Origin: Rhodospirillaceae bacterium
Lineage (GTDB): Bacteria > Pseudomonadota > Alphaproteobacteria > Rhodospirillales > UBA2165
Direction: 5' to 3'
DNA: 54,541 nt
Assembly: GCA_018649725.1 (NCBI GenBank)
Contig: JABIHH010000006.1
Location: 1-54,541 of the forward strand
In this document: positions 27,202-37,464 of the stretch, piece after piece
Layout of the letters: each line of letters opens with the position of its first letter
Position numbering within the stretch: the first letter of the stretch is position 1
Program-made: the position numbers and the translations under genes
The notes under the pieces: model-generated
The model's database searches: none
What the model saw: the letters and a program-made list of their open reading frames with translations, nothing else
What the model was told of the DNA's origin: nothing

Positions 27202-28260
27202 TTATCGACCGTTATTCCCGTTTTTCATCAATTCCATATCGTATTTGACCATATCGCTGACCAGTTCCTGGAAAGAAGTTGAGTGTTGCCAGCCGAGCAC
27301 ATCCAGCGCTTTTGACGGATCACCCAGCAGCGTTTCTACTTCCGTCGGGCGGAAATAGCGCGGATCGATTTCAATCAAAACGTCACCGGTTTTCTCGTCC
27401 AGCCCTTGTTCTTCTACGCCATTGCCCTGCCAGATAATTTTACGGCCGATTTCGGCAAAGGACAGTTCGACAAATTCACGTACCGAATGTTGCTCTCCTG
27501 TCGCCAGGACATAATCACCGGGTTCATCTTGCTGCAACATGCGCCACATGCCTTCGACATAATCCTTGGCATGGCCCCAATCACGGAGCGCATCGATATT
27601 ACCTAGATAGAGTTTATCTTCCAGGCCGAGTTCAATTGCTGCTACAGCGCGCGTTATTTTGCGGGTGACAAAAGTCTCGCCTCGGATCGGGCTCTCGTGG
27701 TTAAACAAAATGCCGTTAGAGGCGTGAATGCCGTAGGCTTCACGGTAATTTACCGTAATCCAATAGCCGTATAGCTTGGCGGCGGCATAGGGGCTTCTCG
27801 GATGAAAGGGCGTGTTTTCATTTTGCGGCGTCTCAACAACCTTGCCATAAAGCTCCGAGGTTGAGGCCTGATAAAACCGGGCAGTTTTTTCGAGGCACAA
27901 TATGCGGATGGCTTCCAGAATACGGAGCGGGCCGATGCCATCGGCATTGGCGGTATATTCTGCCGTATCGAAGCTAACCTGCACGTGGCTTTGAGCAGCG
28001 AGATTGTAAATTTCATCGGGCTGTGTCGCTTGAACCAAGCGGATCAAATTGGTCGCATCAGTCATATCGCCGAAATGCATAAAAAAATTACCGCCTTCGA
28101 TATGCGGGTCGGTATAGAGATGGTCGACACGGCCGGTGTTGAAAGACGATGAACGGCGCTTGATGCCATGCACTTCATAGCCTTTGGTGAGTAGTAGTTC
28201 GGCCAGATAGGCCCCGTCTTGTCCGGTGATGCCGGTAATTAAGGCTTTTTTCTTGGTCAT
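27202..28260 (-). CDS. gmd: GDP-mannose 4,6-dehydratase
   Basis: 352 aa from the ATG at 28260, giving the standard [19 protein letters not shown] start. The frame is open to 28311 inside wecC, but the extra 17 residues have no counterpart in the family. Motifs are GITGQDG (NADP loop), STSELYGK, the catalytic [12 protein letters not shown], and [13 protein letters not shown]. It removes water from GDP-mannose to give the 4-keto-6-deoxy intermediate for fcl. No manB/manC for GDP-mannose supply is present in the window. Confidence 0.93.
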   Translation of the reverse strand: MTKKKALITGITGQDGAYLAELLLTKGYEVHGIKRRSSSFNTGRVDHLYTDPHIEGGNFFMHFGDMTDATNLIRLVQATQPDEIYNLAAQSHVQVSFDTAEYTANADGIGPLRILEAIRILCLEKTARFYQASTSELYGKVVETPQNENTPFHPRSPYAAAKLYGYWITVNYREAYGIHASNGILFNHESPIRGETFVTRKITRAVAAIELGLEDKLYLGNIDALRDWGHAKDYVEGMWRMLQQDEPGDYVLATGEQHSVREFVELSFAEIGRKIIWQGNGVEEQGLDEKTGDVLIEIDPRYFRPTEVETLLGDPSKALDVLGWQHSTSFQELVSDMVKYDMELMKNGNNGR

Positions 28261-28282
28261 GGTTTGGGGCCCCAAGTTAAAG

Positions 28283-29551
28283 TCATTTTCGACTGTCGCG
28301 CCAAATGCCACGGGTGTCGATTAATTTCTTAGTCGTCAACAGCGATTGATCAACATCTTTAAATTCGCTGTGATCGGTCAATACAATCACGGTATCGGCT
28401 TGCTGCACAGCCTGCTCGTATCCACAATATTTGGTGTTTTCCAGAATTTTCAAGTTCGGCGGCAGTTCTGCGATATTTGGCTCAACGATGAGGATTTCTC
28501 CATCATGTTGAGCAGCCAGCTTCTCGACGATCTCCATCGCCGGGCTTTCGCGCAAATCATCGATATCGGCTTTATAAGCGAGACCCAGACAGGCGATTGC
28601 GGCCTTGGGTTCCGTGGCCTCCAGTGCCTGCTCAATCACCCAATCTGGTTTGCCGTCATTGACGTGACGCGAGGCCTGAATAAGCGGTGTCTGTTCCGGT
28701 GCTGAGTCAACAATGAACCAGGGATCGACAGCGATACAATGGCCACCAACACCGGGGCCGGGTTTGAGGATTTCGACTCGTGGATGAAGATTGGCAAGCT
28801 CGATCATCTTCCACACATCGACATCCAATTTGTCACAGACTAGGGACATTTCATTGGCAAAAGCAATATTGGTGTCCCGGTAAGCGTTTTCAGCCAGCTT
28901 TACCAGCTCTGCCGTATGCGCGTTGGTCAGCTGACAGGTGCCGTTGACAAACAGGCTGTAGAAATTTTTCGCCCGTTCACTGCAGGTTTCTGAAAGCCCG
29001 CCAATGACCCGGTCATTGTCAACCAGCTCGATCAGTACCCGTCCGGGTAAGACACGCTCTGGCGAATGAGCGATAGATATATCGGGATCAGAATTATCGG
29101 ATGAGGGAAAAGTTAGATCAGGCCGGGCAGCTTCCAGCCAGGCGGCGATTTGGGCGGTGGTGCCGACAGGCGACGTTGATTCCAACACGACCAGATTACC
29201 TTTCTCAAGAACCGGAGCCAGAGTGCTTGATGCTTGCTCAAGATAGGAAAGGTCGGGCTTGTTGCCATCCTTAAATGGCGTCGGCACGGCAAGAATAAAG
29301 ACATCTGCCGGCTCTGGAGATGTCGTGGCATTTAAATTTCCGGAGGCAACGGCGCTTCTGACTAGGATATCCAGATCCGGCTCAACAATATGGATATCGC
29401 CTTTGTTGATGGTCTCTACTGTCTCTGCATTAACATCGACACCGGTAACATTAATGCCGCGATTGGCGATTATGGCTGCCGTCGGCAGTCCAACATAGCC
29501 GAGCCCGATGACCGAGACTTTTTTGATCTCATTTGGAGTTTTAGATGCCAC
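28283..29551 (-). CDS. wecC: UDP-N-acetyl-D-mannosamine dehydrogenase
   Basis: 422 aa. [18 protein letters not shown] is the NAD loop; [17 protein letters not shown] and ESTSPVGTT are typical of WecC over UDP-glucose dehydrogenase. The C-terminal part carries [16 protein letters not shown] with the catalytic Cys of G-G-H-C-I. It oxidises UDP-ManNAc to UDP-ManNAcA, consuming the product of wecB, whose gene it overlaps by 11 bp upstream. It is 22 bp from the gmd start, consistent with one operon. Confidence 0.93.
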   Translation of the reverse strand: MASKTPNEIKKVSVIGLGYVGLPTAAIIANRGINVTGVDVNAETVETINKGDIHIVEPDLDILVRSAVASGNLNATTSPEPADVFILAVPTPFKDGNKPDLSYLEQASSTLAPVLEKGNLVVLESTSPVGTTAQIAAWLEAARPDLTFPSSDNSDPDISIAHSPERVLPGRVLIELVDNDRVIGGLSETCSERAKNFYSLFVNGTCQLTNAHTAELVKLAENAYRDTNIAFANEMSLVCDKLDVDVWKMIELANLHPRVEILKPGPGVGGHCIAVDPWFIVDSAPEQTPLIQASRHVNDGKPDWVIEQALEATEPKAAIACLGLAYKADIDDLRESPAMEIVEKLAAQHDGEILIVEPNIAELPPNLKILENTKYCGYEQAVQQADTVIVLTDHSEFKDVDQSLLTTKKLIDTRGIWRDSRK

Positions 29552-30662
29552 GTAAAATCTCCGTTACTATTCTGGCGCTTGCCTTGCCATCACCGTAAGG
29601 GTTATGAGCCTCGGACATCGCGCTATACATCTTCTCATCATCAAGTAACCGCATCGCTTCTTGTACTATTTTCCGCTCATCGGTGCCAACAAGTTTGACA
29701 GTGCCGGCGTCCACGGCTTCAGGGCGTTCGGTTAAATCGCGCATCACCAAAACGGGTTTGCCGAGTGAGGGCGCCTCTTCCTGAACACCGCCCGAATCAG
29801 TAATGATAAAATGGGATTCTTTCATCAAGTAGACGAAGGGCAAATAATCAAGTGGTGCGATGAGTTCAATATTGGCCTGATCGCTCAATATTCGATTTAC
29901 CGGTTCCTGAACATTGGGATTGAGGTGAACGGGATATATAATCTGTACATCGTCCCGGGCACCGATTTCAGCCAACGCCTTGCAGATGCGCTCAAAGCCA
30001 TCGCCAAAATTCTCACGCCGATGGCCGGTAACGAGGATAAGTTTTTTGGATTCATCTAAGCGGGGTATCTTTTGCGTGGCTTCGGCAAATACGGCCTCAT
30101 CGCTATCGAGCCGATCGCTAATCTGCAGCAAAGCGTCGATCACGGTATTGCCAGTAACTGAAATGCCTGAGTTGGGTGTGCCGCAATCAATCAGGTTTTG
30201 CTCGGCCGACGGGGTCGGTGCAAAATGCATGTCGCAGATTGTATCGGTTAATCGCCGGTTCATTTCCTCTGGCCAAGGCGCGTAAATGTCGCCGGTGCGC
30301 AAGCCGGCCTCGACATGGCCCACCGGAATTTTCTGATAAAAAGCCGCCAGTGAAGCTGCAAAACTTGTCGTTGTATCACCATGGACCAGAACCCGGTCAG
30401 GCTGGCAGTCATTTAAAACTTTCTCCAGACCCTCAAGAACGGCTGTTGTGATATGCATCAAACCTTGATTAGCGGCCATGATGTCCAAATCATAGTCAGG
30501 ATTTATGTCAAAAAGGGTGAGAACCTGATCCAGCATGTCGCGGTGCTGGGCAGTCACACAAACCAAAGATTCGATGTCTGTCTCAGCATCAAGCGCTTTG
30601 ACCACAGGTGCCATCTTAATAGCCTCAGGCCGCGTGCCAAAAATTGATAATAGTCTCACCAA
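29541..30662 (-). CDS. wecB: UDP-N-acetylglucosamine 2-epimerase (non-hydrolysing)
   Basis: 373 aa. The family start [39 protein letters not shown] and the later GHRREN and [19 protein letters not shown] segments are all in place. It interconverts UDP-GlcNAc and UDP-ManNAc and is the first gene of the wecB-wecC-gmd-fcl operon. Its promoter should lie in the 218 bp gap to the divergent PDZ gene. Confidence 0.94.
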   Translation of the reverse strand: MVRLLSIFGTRPEAIKMAPVVKALDAETDIESLVCVTAQHRDMLDQVLTLFDINPDYDLDIMAANQGLMHITTAVLEGLEKVLNDCQPDRVLVHGDTTTSFAASLAAFYQKIPVGHVEAGLRTGDIYAPWPEEMNRRLTDTICDMHFAPTPSAEQNLIDCGTPNSGISVTGNTVIDALLQISDRLDSDEAVFAEATQKIPRLDESKKLILVTGHRRENFGDGFERICKALAEIGARDDVQIIYPVHLNPNVQEPVNRILSDQANIELIAPLDYLPFVYLMKESHFIITDSGGVQEEAPSLGKPVLVMRDLTERPEAVDAGTVKLVGTDERKIVQEAMRLLDDEKMYSAMSEAHNPYGDGKASARIVTEILRGI

Positions 30663-30880
30663 TTATTACCTATCTTAAAGTGGGTTAAAAGCGCACCAAA
30701 TCCGCTCATTCCATGACTAAATAAAGTGGGTTGGGGCCTGTCGCAAGTATGTATTTAAAAGGAAAGTCATTGATTCCTAACTATTTTTTCATAATTGTTC
30801 TATTGTTTGGTCAAATGCAAGGCGTTAGTCTTTAACCAATCTGCCAAATTTTGGCTACATTTACAAAATAAGTTGTCCTT

Positions 30881-31597
30881 ATGAGTACTCGGTTGATAAA
30901 AAATACAATAAAGGTTTTATGCCTCGCATCCCTTTTCTGGGGCGTGCAGGTCGGGGCAGCTGCGGCTGAGACGGGATTTCTGGGTCTTGAAATTCAGGGT
31001 TTTGATAAACGTGTCAGCAAGTTGCTTGGTAATATCAATCAGTCAGGCGTATTGGTCAAAAATGTCGCAATTGGTGAAGCTGGAGCAATGGCCGGGTTTA
31101 GGCGCGGCGATCTTATTGTTGAGTTTAACCGGGCAAAGATTAATGATTTCGACTCTTTAGTGAAAGCGGTTGTCAAAACCGAAGCAGGCCAAAAAATTTC
31201 CGTTGTCGTGATGCGCAATGGCCGTAAAGTGAAGTTGAACCTGATATCCGGCACCCGTCCGGCTTCCTGGAAAGTGACCAACGGGGCCTTTGCAAATTAC
31301 CCTGATATCGGCATAACCGTATCTTCCATTACTAATAAAGTACGTGAAAGATTTGCGCTTCGCTGGGACAGCCGTGGCATCGTTGTCACCTTGGTCGATA
31401 AAAAAAGCAAAGTTGTCGCGACCGGGCTTCAGCCGGGCGATGTAATTCTTCAGGCCAATTTGATGGAGGTCTGGCAGCCGAAACAGCTCACCAGAATTAT
31501 TACGGCGGCGAAAAAAACCGGCAAAAAAGAAATCCTAATTTTAATTGAAAGCCCAGGCGGCTACCGCTATTCGCTGCTTCCCCTTAATAGTAAATAA
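30881..31597 (+). CDS. Exported protein with two tandem PDZ domains
   Basis: 238 aa with a Sec-type signal peptide (basic MSTRLIKNTIK, hydrophobic core, AAAAE end). Residues about 30-125 form one PDZ domain (FLGLEIQGF, then GAMAGFRRGDLIVEFNRAKI). A second, less conserved one spans about 140-235 (GIVVTLVDKKS, ATGLQPGDVILQANLMEVW). The arrangement resembles the PDZ1-PDZ2 half of DegP/HtrA without the trypsin-like domain; there is no H-D-S triad. It could be a periplasmic scaffold or protease adaptor. It starts 218 bp from wecB without a strong ribosome site. Confidence 0.7.
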   Translation: MSTRLIKNTIKVLCLASLFWGVQVGAAAAETGFLGLEIQGFDKRVSKLLGNINQSGVLVKNVAIGEAGAMAGFRRGDLIVEFNRAKINDFDSLVKAVVKTEAGQKISVVVMRNGRKVKLNLISGTRPASWKVTNGAFANYPDIGITVSSITNKVRERFALRWDSRGIVVTLVDKKSKVVATGLQPGDVILQANLMEVWQPKQLTRIITAAKKTGKKEILILIESPGGYRYSLLPLNSK

Positions 31598-31601
31598 AAA
31601 A

Positions 31602-32378
31602 CTAGCCTTTGCGGGCTTCCGCGACCATTTGCTTTAGCGTGGCTAAATCAACGGCACCCGGGACAATCTGATTGCCAATAATAAATCCAGGCGTTCCTGT
31701 TATGCCCAATTGTTGGGCAAGCGCTCGATTGCCGGCAATGATTTTACCCATCGATTCGGAATTCATGTCTTTTTTCAATTGAGCTGTATCTAGTTCATAT
31801 TTTTTGGCTAGGCGCAGAATTCGGCCTTCAGAAAATCCGCCCTTTAAATTTATAAAATCCCGATGGAGAGGAACATATACAGATTTATCCTGGCGCCAGG
31901 CAGCCAAGGCAGCACGTGCGGCGAGTTCTGACTGAGGTGATAAAATCGGGAATTCTTTATAGACGAAACGAATGTTTTTATCTTCAGCAATGAGTTTCTC
32001 AATGGTTGGGTGAACCCGTTTGCAATAGCCGCAATTGTAGTCGAAAAATTCAACAATCGTCACATCACCCTTCGGATTTCCGCCAATTGGCGATGTTGGG
32101 TCATTGAGAATAAGCTCGCGATAGGTAACCAGATTATTGAGTCCGCGTTGTTTTTCGTTGGCGCGTTCACGCTCTTGCATGGCGCGAACGGATTCCAAAA
32201 TAATTTCCGGATGAGCGCGAATATAATCGCCAATAATCTTCTCCATTTCCTTCTTCTGCAGCGCAGTAAAGGACGGACTGCTCTTTTCTTGAGCCTGGGC
32301 AGAATTAATCTGACCGGCCAAGCCTGCAATACTGAGCACCAGAGCGATCACCAAATAAAAGTAAAAGCGATTCTTCAT
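31602..32378 (-). CDS. DsbA-family periplasmic thiol:disulfide protein
   Basis: 258 aa with a signal peptide ending near NSAQA. A helical segment (about residues 38-75, 'KKEMEKIIGDYIRAHPE') precedes the thioredoxin fold, as in ScsC/Com1-type DsbA-like proteins. The active site is FDYNCGYCKR (C-x-x-C), and the cis-Pro loop is GITGTPGFIIG. It most likely oxidises or isomerises disulfides in secreted proteins. It converges with the PDZ gene, 4 bp apart. Confidence 0.88.
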   Translation of the reverse strand: MKNRFYFYLVIALVLSIAGLAGQINSAQAQEKSSPSFTALQKKEMEKIIGDYIRAHPEIILESVRAMQERERANEKQRGLNNLVTYRELILNDPTSPIGGNPKGDVTIVEFFDYNCGYCKRVHPTIEKLIAEDKNIRFVYKEFPILSPQSELAARAALAAWRQDKSVYVPLHRDFINLKGGFSEGRILRLAKKYELDTAQLKKDMNSESMGKIIAGNRALAQQLGITGTPGFIIGNQIVPGAVDLATLKQMVAEARKG

Positions 32379-32479
32379 AAATTTTTACCTAGTTTTCTAA
32401 TTATCATACTCTTCTCTACAAGAGGGAGCAGGGGCATTGCACGCATTTTTAGCTATTCTCACAAAAATATGACGTTTAA

Positions 32480-33196
32480 CTATTTTGATAACACAATATC
32501 TGCAAAAGCGGCTGGCGAGGACTTATCCAAAGCTGGAGCCTTGGTAGCAGCAAACCCGGCATACATAATTTTAACTCTGGATATATCATCTTTTGGCCAA
32601 ATACGTTTGTACAAGGCCGCAAGATCAAGATTTTCATTGTGCCACTTGTCAGTATTTTCCAGGCCACCTCGGGCAATGTATTTAGGCAGTTTTGATTTAT
32701 GATTGATCGTACCCCGCAAGAAAGCATTGCGGTGCCAGATGATGGAAATTGCTCGATCGTAAGGCGGGGCTTTCTTGCCAAGATAAACCAAAGGCTGACT
32801 GCCCCATGAGCCGCTTTTGGGGTCGCCGCCGTGAAAGCCGATTATAAGACGCAGCGGATGTTCGTCGTTGCGATCTGCGGGATAATTCCAGGACCAACTG
32901 AGAAATGGCGTGGCCAATAAACTGGCTTTGGTTCGCTTGGCGAAGACATAGGCTTTTGGGCCGCCGGATAGGATGAGGGCCGGTGAGCCATCGATGTTGT
33001 TTATGTTGAGATGGGATTTTAAAAACTGCGTCTCAGCCATGCCGTCGACAAACCATTCAGCGGGAAGGTTGCTTTTGGTGATCGCAGAAGCGGGACCAAA
33101 TATTTCGAGATAGCCCTCAGGATTAATATCTTGGCGAGGTATGGTGCAGCCAACGAGAGCGAGTGTCAGAAAAAGTAGTTTGATCGCCTTAGCCAT
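32480..33196 (-). CDS. DUF3047-like lipoprotein
   Basis: 238 aa from the ATG at 33196, preferred over the GTG at 33208 because GGAA precedes it and it opens with MAKAIKLLFLTLALVGC, a signal peptide with a lipobox (LVGC). The body ('PFLSWSWNYPADRNDEHPLR', 'LIIGFHGGDPKSG', 'AISIIWHRNAFLRG') fits DUF3047, a family of exported proteins with an unknown role. It runs in the same direction as the M48 protease gene, 26 bp after it, so the two may be co-transcribed. Confidence 0.65.
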   Translation of the reverse strand: MAKAIKLLFLTLALVGCTIPRQDINPEGYLEIFGPASAITKSNLPAEWFVDGMAETQFLKSHLNINNIDGSPALILSGGPKAYVFAKRTKASLLATPFLSWSWNYPADRNDEHPLRLIIGFHGGDPKSGSWGSQPLVYLGKKAPPYDRAISIIWHRNAFLRGTINHKSKLPKYIARGGLENTDKWHNENLDLAALYKRIWPKDDISRVKIMYAGFAATKAPALDKSSPAAFADIVLSK

Positions 33197-33221
33197 CACG
33201 TTCCGCACCGGATATGCATGT

Positions 33222-34574
33222 CTAACGCTTCTCTTGGTTTTTCATGTTCTGCCGGGCGGTGTTTATAATATCCTCGGCGCGTAGCCAATTGGGGGAGCCG
33301 CGTTTCAATTGCTTCTTGGCCCGCTCAGCAATGCCAATGGCGTCGCGGTAGCGACCAATCAAAATCGCTTCTTCGGCCAAGGCCCTTGAACTTTCGCCCA
33401 TTTTCCCCAAGCGGCCATAGGCAATGCCCAATTGGCGCCAAACGAAGGGTCGGGTGGCATCTCGGTCGACCGAGAATAACAAATTATCTACCGCCTTCCT
33501 AAGCAATCCTGGAGAATTTTTCTCGATTTGAGCCTGCGCTAACTGGGCTTTTAAAAGGGCCGACTCAGGTAGCAAATCAACCGATTTCTGATAGGAGGGC
33601 AGGGCTAAATCGATTTTACCATTCTCGAAATAAATCTGGCCCTTTAATTCATGGAAATAAGGATCGTTCGGCAATTGAGCGATTAGTTTGTCAATCAGCG
33701 GGATCGCCTTGGCTAGATTTGGTCGGCGGTAATAGGCGATCGAACGGGCATAATTGCCATCCAAGGTGTCGCTATCTTCAGGATAAGCTCTAAGCGTGCG
33801 GGTGAGCGATTGGGTGAAGCCGATAAGCTTCGCTTTGATACGGGCATGTGAGATGCGATTGGCAACGGATTCCACCTTATCGGCATAGCGCGATTTCTCG
33901 AGATGATGACGGATGGAATCAATACGATCGCGACTTAACGGGTGGGTGCGCACATAGGGATCTTGATTGCGGGCACTCAGGAGTTCCTGATCTTCCAGGA
34001 CTTCCATGAACTCTAATAACCCGCGGGAAGATTGCTGAGTGCCATCAAGAAAGCGCAAGCCAGCCTGATCGGCTGAAGATTCCTGGGTGCGGCTGAAACT
34101 TAGATAATTTTTGATGCCAATATTGGTGCCAAGCTGAATTGCAGCTGAGCCGGCATCGGGCCGACCAGCAACAATCGCTGCTCCGCCAAGAAGAATGCCC
34201 AGTAAGGTCGCCGCCGAGACATCTTTTCTCGCATTTGCGGCCTTGATCAGATGGCCACCGGCGATATGACCGATCTCGTGGGCCAGCACGCCAATAATCT
34301 GGCTGGCCTTTTTGCTTCTTATAATGAGGCCGGTATTGATGAATATCTGCTGGCCACCGGCAACGAATGCATTGAGCGTGTTGTCATTTACGATATGAAT
34401 GCGTATGGATGATGGTTCAAGTCCGGCCGCCAGCAAAAGTGGCTTGGCATAATCGCGAATGGTGTTTTCTATTTCGGCATCGCGGATCATTGAAATACCC
34501 TTCGCGCTAACGGGCGAAGGCAACAAAACGGCAATTGCCATGAATAAGACAAGCGGATAGATGCGATATTTCAA
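33222..34574 (-). CDS. Periplasmic M48-family metalloprotease with TPR repeats (BepA-like)
   Basis: 451 aa from a TTG at 34574, chosen because GGAA lies 8 bases before it and the product then begins MKYRIYPLVLFMAIAVLL, a signal peptide. The frame is open to 34661 but the extra stretch overlaps the divergent GGT-like gene. The zinc site is VLAHEIGHIAGGHL (H99-E100-x-x-H103). The C-terminal half has several TPR units. BepA-type proteins of this build assist outer-membrane protein assembly and clear misfolded LptD. The role is inferred from family. Confidence 0.85.
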   Translation of the reverse strand: MKYRIYPLVLFMAIAVLLPSPVSAKGISMIRDAEIENTIRDYAKPLLLAAGLEPSSIRIHIVNDNTLNAFVAGGQQIFINTGLIIRSKKASQIIGVLAHEIGHIAGGHLIKAANARKDVSAATLLGILLGGAAIVAGRPDAGSAAIQLGTNIGIKNYLSFSRTQESSADQAGLRFLDGTQQSSRGLLEFMEVLEDQELLSARNQDPYVRTHPLSRDRIDSIRHHLEKSRYADKVESVANRISHARIKAKLIGFTQSLTRTLRAYPEDSDTLDGNYARSIAYYRRPNLAKAIPLIDKLIAQLPNDPYFHELKGQIYFENGKIDLALPSYQKSVDLLPESALLKAQLAQAQIEKNSPGLLRKAVDNLLFSVDRDATRPFVWRQLGIAYGRLGKMGESSRALAEEAILIGRYRDAIGIAERAKKQLKRGSPNWLRAEDIINTARQNMKNQEKR

Positions 34575-34676
34575 TTTAATAGTTCCATTAAAGCCCCAAA
34601 TTGGGCAATTGGCTTTGGCACAATATATAATTAAAGTAGTTCCCGCATGGGGCGTCGTCAAATCACAGGTGAATCT

Positions 34677-36305
34677 ATGAGGTTATTAAATCGCAATTTG
34701 CCAGCTTTTGGGACGCTCTTTGGCCTAATTTTAGTATTAGGGGCTTGTGGCAATTCGCCGGAAGAGCTTGGCACGGAAGGATATGTTCAAGGCTTTATCG
34801 GCGGTGTTGCGGCTGATGAGCCGAGGGCCGTCTTGGAAGGTCAGAAAATTCTATCGGCGGGCGGTAGTGCTGCCGATGCGGCGACAGCTGTTTATTTTAC
34901 TCTCGCTGTTACGCTGCCCTCAAAGGCCAGTCTTGGGGGCGGCGGCGTGTGTATGGTCTTTGATCACAAAACTAAAAAAATAGAGGCGCTTGATTTTCTG
35001 AGCCGTGTGCCGGCAAATATTCCACCGACCGCGTCGCGGCCCAGCGCGGTGCCGGGTAATCCGCTTGGTATATTTGCGCTGCATACCCGCTATGGCCGTT
35101 TTCAATGGGCAGGTTTGGTAGCGATAGGAGAAAAGCTGGCACGTTTTGGCACGCAAGCCTCGCGCTCGCTGGTGACGGATTTAAATCCGGTCGCCGGTGC
35201 TCTGGTTGCCGATCTTGAAGCCCGCAAAGTATTTCTCCAGCCTAATGGCAAAATGATCGGCGAGGGGAGTTTTATGCGGCAAATTGATCTCTCGACCGCG
35301 CTCTCCAGTTTACGGCAACGCGGTCCGGCAGATTTTTATCAAGGCAAATTCGCGCGCCAGCTGGTTGCCGGTGTCCGCCAAGCCGGTGGTTCATTGTCGC
35401 TAAGCGATCTCAGGGCCTTTAAACCGCAGTGGAAAGAGACCTTGGTTAAGAAAGTCGGCAATCATCAAATTCATTTTATGCCGCCACCCGCTTCGGGTGG
35501 TTTGGTCGCCGCGCAAATGTTCGGCATGTTGGATGACGGAGACTTATTCGATGATGCTTCAGCCGACGAGAAGTATCATGTGTTGGCTGAGACTGCGCTT
35601 AGAAGCTATGGCGATAGAGAGCGCTGGCTGCGGGAAGATTTCTCCATCGCAAATCCACCAAAAACACTTATTTCGGACCGGCATTTGGACCAATTGATCG
35701 GTAATTATCAGGCGAGCCGTCATCTGTCGCCTGAGGCATTCCAGCCAGCGCCGAAGCAGCGGGCGGAAAATCCATCGGCAACGAGCTTTGTTGTGATTGA
35801 TCGGGAAGGCTCGGCCGTCGCTTGTGCTCTCACTATGAACAACAGTTTTGGGATCGGCCGGATGGCAAAAGGTACCGGAATAATGCTGGCCGCTGCGCCG
35901 ACCAATCGCGGTAAAGGGCCGACCGCGTTGGGTCCGATCCTGGTTCATAACAGAAGCTCCAATAACATATTTTTTGCTGGTGCTGCATCGGGCGGCATAG
36001 CGGCACCGACGGCGCTGATGAACGTGTTCGGCCGGGCTATGCTGGCTGGCGAAAAGCTTGGTCGGGCGATGTCAGCGCCCCGTGTCCATCATGGCGGTGC
36101 ACCGGATGTGACTTTTTATGAGCCAAGCATGGACGCCTCAACAAAATCTTATTTAACCCAGCGTGGTCATCACATTGCGGCGACACCGATCTTAGGGTTG
36201 GTTAATGCGGTTTATTGTTCCGGCGGCTTGCCCCGGGATCCTGGGACATGTGTCATTCAAACCGATCCGCGCGGCAGCGGATTGGCCTCCAACGCGAGCG
36301 AGTAA
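34677..36305 (+). CDS. Gamma-glutamyltranspeptidase-like lipoprotein with altered active site
   Basis: 542 aa from the ATG at 34677 (AGGTGA upstream). MRLLNRN, then a hydrophobic core ending LVLGAC gives a lipobox with Cys24. The overall GGT layout is clear (ILSAGGSAADAATAV, then SLGGGGVCMVF), but key places differ. The region of the catalytic Thr reads PSATSFVVIDREG in place of the usual T-T-H-x-S-V-V-D. The Arg of the substrate pocket is not where expected in ALDFLSRVP. The NNQMDDF and GSPGG motifs appear as MLAAAPTNRG and GAASGG. It may be an inactive or repurposed relative. It diverges from the M48 gene. Confidence 0.75.
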   Translation: MRLLNRNLPAFGTLFGLILVLGACGNSPEELGTEGYVQGFIGGVAADEPRAVLEGQKILSAGGSAADAATAVYFTLAVTLPSKASLGGGGVCMVFDHKTKKIEALDFLSRVPANIPPTASRPSAVPGNPLGIFALHTRYGRFQWAGLVAIGEKLARFGTQASRSLVTDLNPVAGALVADLEARKVFLQPNGKMIGEGSFMRQIDLSTALSSLRQRGPADFYQGKFARQLVAGVRQAGGSLSLSDLRAFKPQWKETLVKKVGNHQIHFMPPPASGGLVAAQMFGMLDDGDLFDDASADEKYHVLAETALRSYGDRERWLREDFSIANPPKTLISDRHLDQLIGNYQASRHLSPEAFQPAPKQRAENPSATSFVVIDREGSAVACALTMNNSFGIGRMAKGTGIMLAAAPTNRGKGPTALGPILVHNRSSNNIFFAGAASGGIAAPTALMNVFGRAMLAGEKLGRAMSAPRVHHGGAPDVTFYEPSMDASTKSYLTQRGHHIAATPILGLVNAVYCSGGLPRDPGTCVIQTDPRGSGLASNASE

Positions 36306-36306
36306 A

Positions 36307-37455
36307 ATGGTTTTAAAAATTGCTGAGCGGGGCGTCATACCGCCTTTTATTGTTATGGATGTCATGCGCGCTGCAAATGAGCGGGCGGCGACCGGCAAGG
36401 ATGTATTGCATCTGGAAGTTGGCCAGCCCAGCACATCTGCCCCGAAAGCCGTCATTGAGGCCGCTAAAAAAGCCTTGGACCAAGATTTGCTCGGCTATAC
36501 CGATGCGCTTGGCGTGCCGCCTTTAAGAGAACGCCTGGCGGCTTACTACAAAGACTATTACAACGTTACCATTCCGGTTGAGCAGATCATTATCACGACA
36601 GGATCTTCTGGTGCTTTCATGTTGTCATTTTTGGCGGTGTTTGATCATGGCGATAAGGTCGGCCTCGCGAGCCCGAGCTATCCGGCTTACAGAAATATCC
36701 TGCGCGCACTTGGCGTTGAGGTGGTTGATATTCCGGTTGGGTTGGAGACTGCTTTTCAGCCGACAGCTGAGATATTAGAAAAATTAGACGTTGATCTTGA
36801 TGGCCTGATCATTGCGAGCCCGTCTAACCCAACCGGCAGTATGCTGTCCGCCGAGGCGCTTGAGGGCATCGTAAAATGGTGTGATGCCAGTGGCGTGCGC
36901 TTGATCTCAGATGAAATTTATCACGGTATTACGTATGAAGGTAAAGCCAATACGGCTTTATCATATGGCGACAATGCGATCATCGTGAACAGTTTTTCGA
37001 AGTATTTTTCGATGACCGGCTGGCGTTTGGGTTGGATGATTGTGCCGGAAAACCTCATCCGGGCGTCGGAATGTTTGGCACAAAACCTCTTTATATCCCC
37101 GCCCACTTTGTCGCAATTGGCAACAATTTCGGTGTTTGATTGCTTCGACGAGTTGGATGCGAACGTTGCCCGTTACGCCGAAAATCGAGCCTTGTTACTG
37201 AACGAGCTTCCCAAAGCCGGGCTGGATCGATTGGCCCCGTCGGATGGTGCTTTTTATGTCTATGCAGATGTGACGCGTTACACCAATGACAGTCAGGTTT
37301 TTTGTAAAAAAGTGCTGGCTGAAACCGGCGTTGCAATCACGCCCGGTATCGATTTTGATACCGAGCGCGGCTCGCAATATGTCAGATTTTCATTTGCCGG
37401 TGCGACCGAGGATATGGTGGAAGCAGCAAATAGATTGGGCGAATTCCTTGCTTAG
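36307..37455 (+). CDS. Class I/II PLP-dependent aminotransferase
   Basis: 382 aa from the ATG at 36307, one base after the preceding stop. The open frame reaches back to 36205 inside the GGT-like gene. It has the GYTDALGVPPLRERLA and SPSNPTGSML (Asn of the PLP site) stretches of fold type I, and the Schiff-base lysine in NSFSKYFSMTGWRLGW. Aspartate, aromatic or alanine-type substrates are all possible, and nothing in the neighbourhood decides. It ends 9 bp from the convergent rne. Confidence 0.85.
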   Translation: MVLKIAERGVIPPFIVMDVMRAANERAATGKDVLHLEVGQPSTSAPKAVIEAAKKALDQDLLGYTDALGVPPLRERLAAYYKDYYNVTIPVEQIIITTGSSGAFMLSFLAVFDHGDKVGLASPSYPAYRNILRALGVEVVDIPVGLETAFQPTAEILEKLDVDLDGLIIASPSNPTGSMLSAEALEGIVKWCDASGVRLISDEIYHGITYEGKANTALSYGDNAIIVNSFSKYFSMTGWRLGWMIVPENLIRASECLAQNLFISPPTLSQLATISVFDCFDELDANVARYAENRALLLNELPKAGLDRLAPSDGAFYVYADVTRYTNDSQVFCKKVLAETGVAITPGIDFDTERGSQYVRFSFAGATEDMVEAANRLGEFLA

Positions 37456-37464
37456 AATTCGGGC

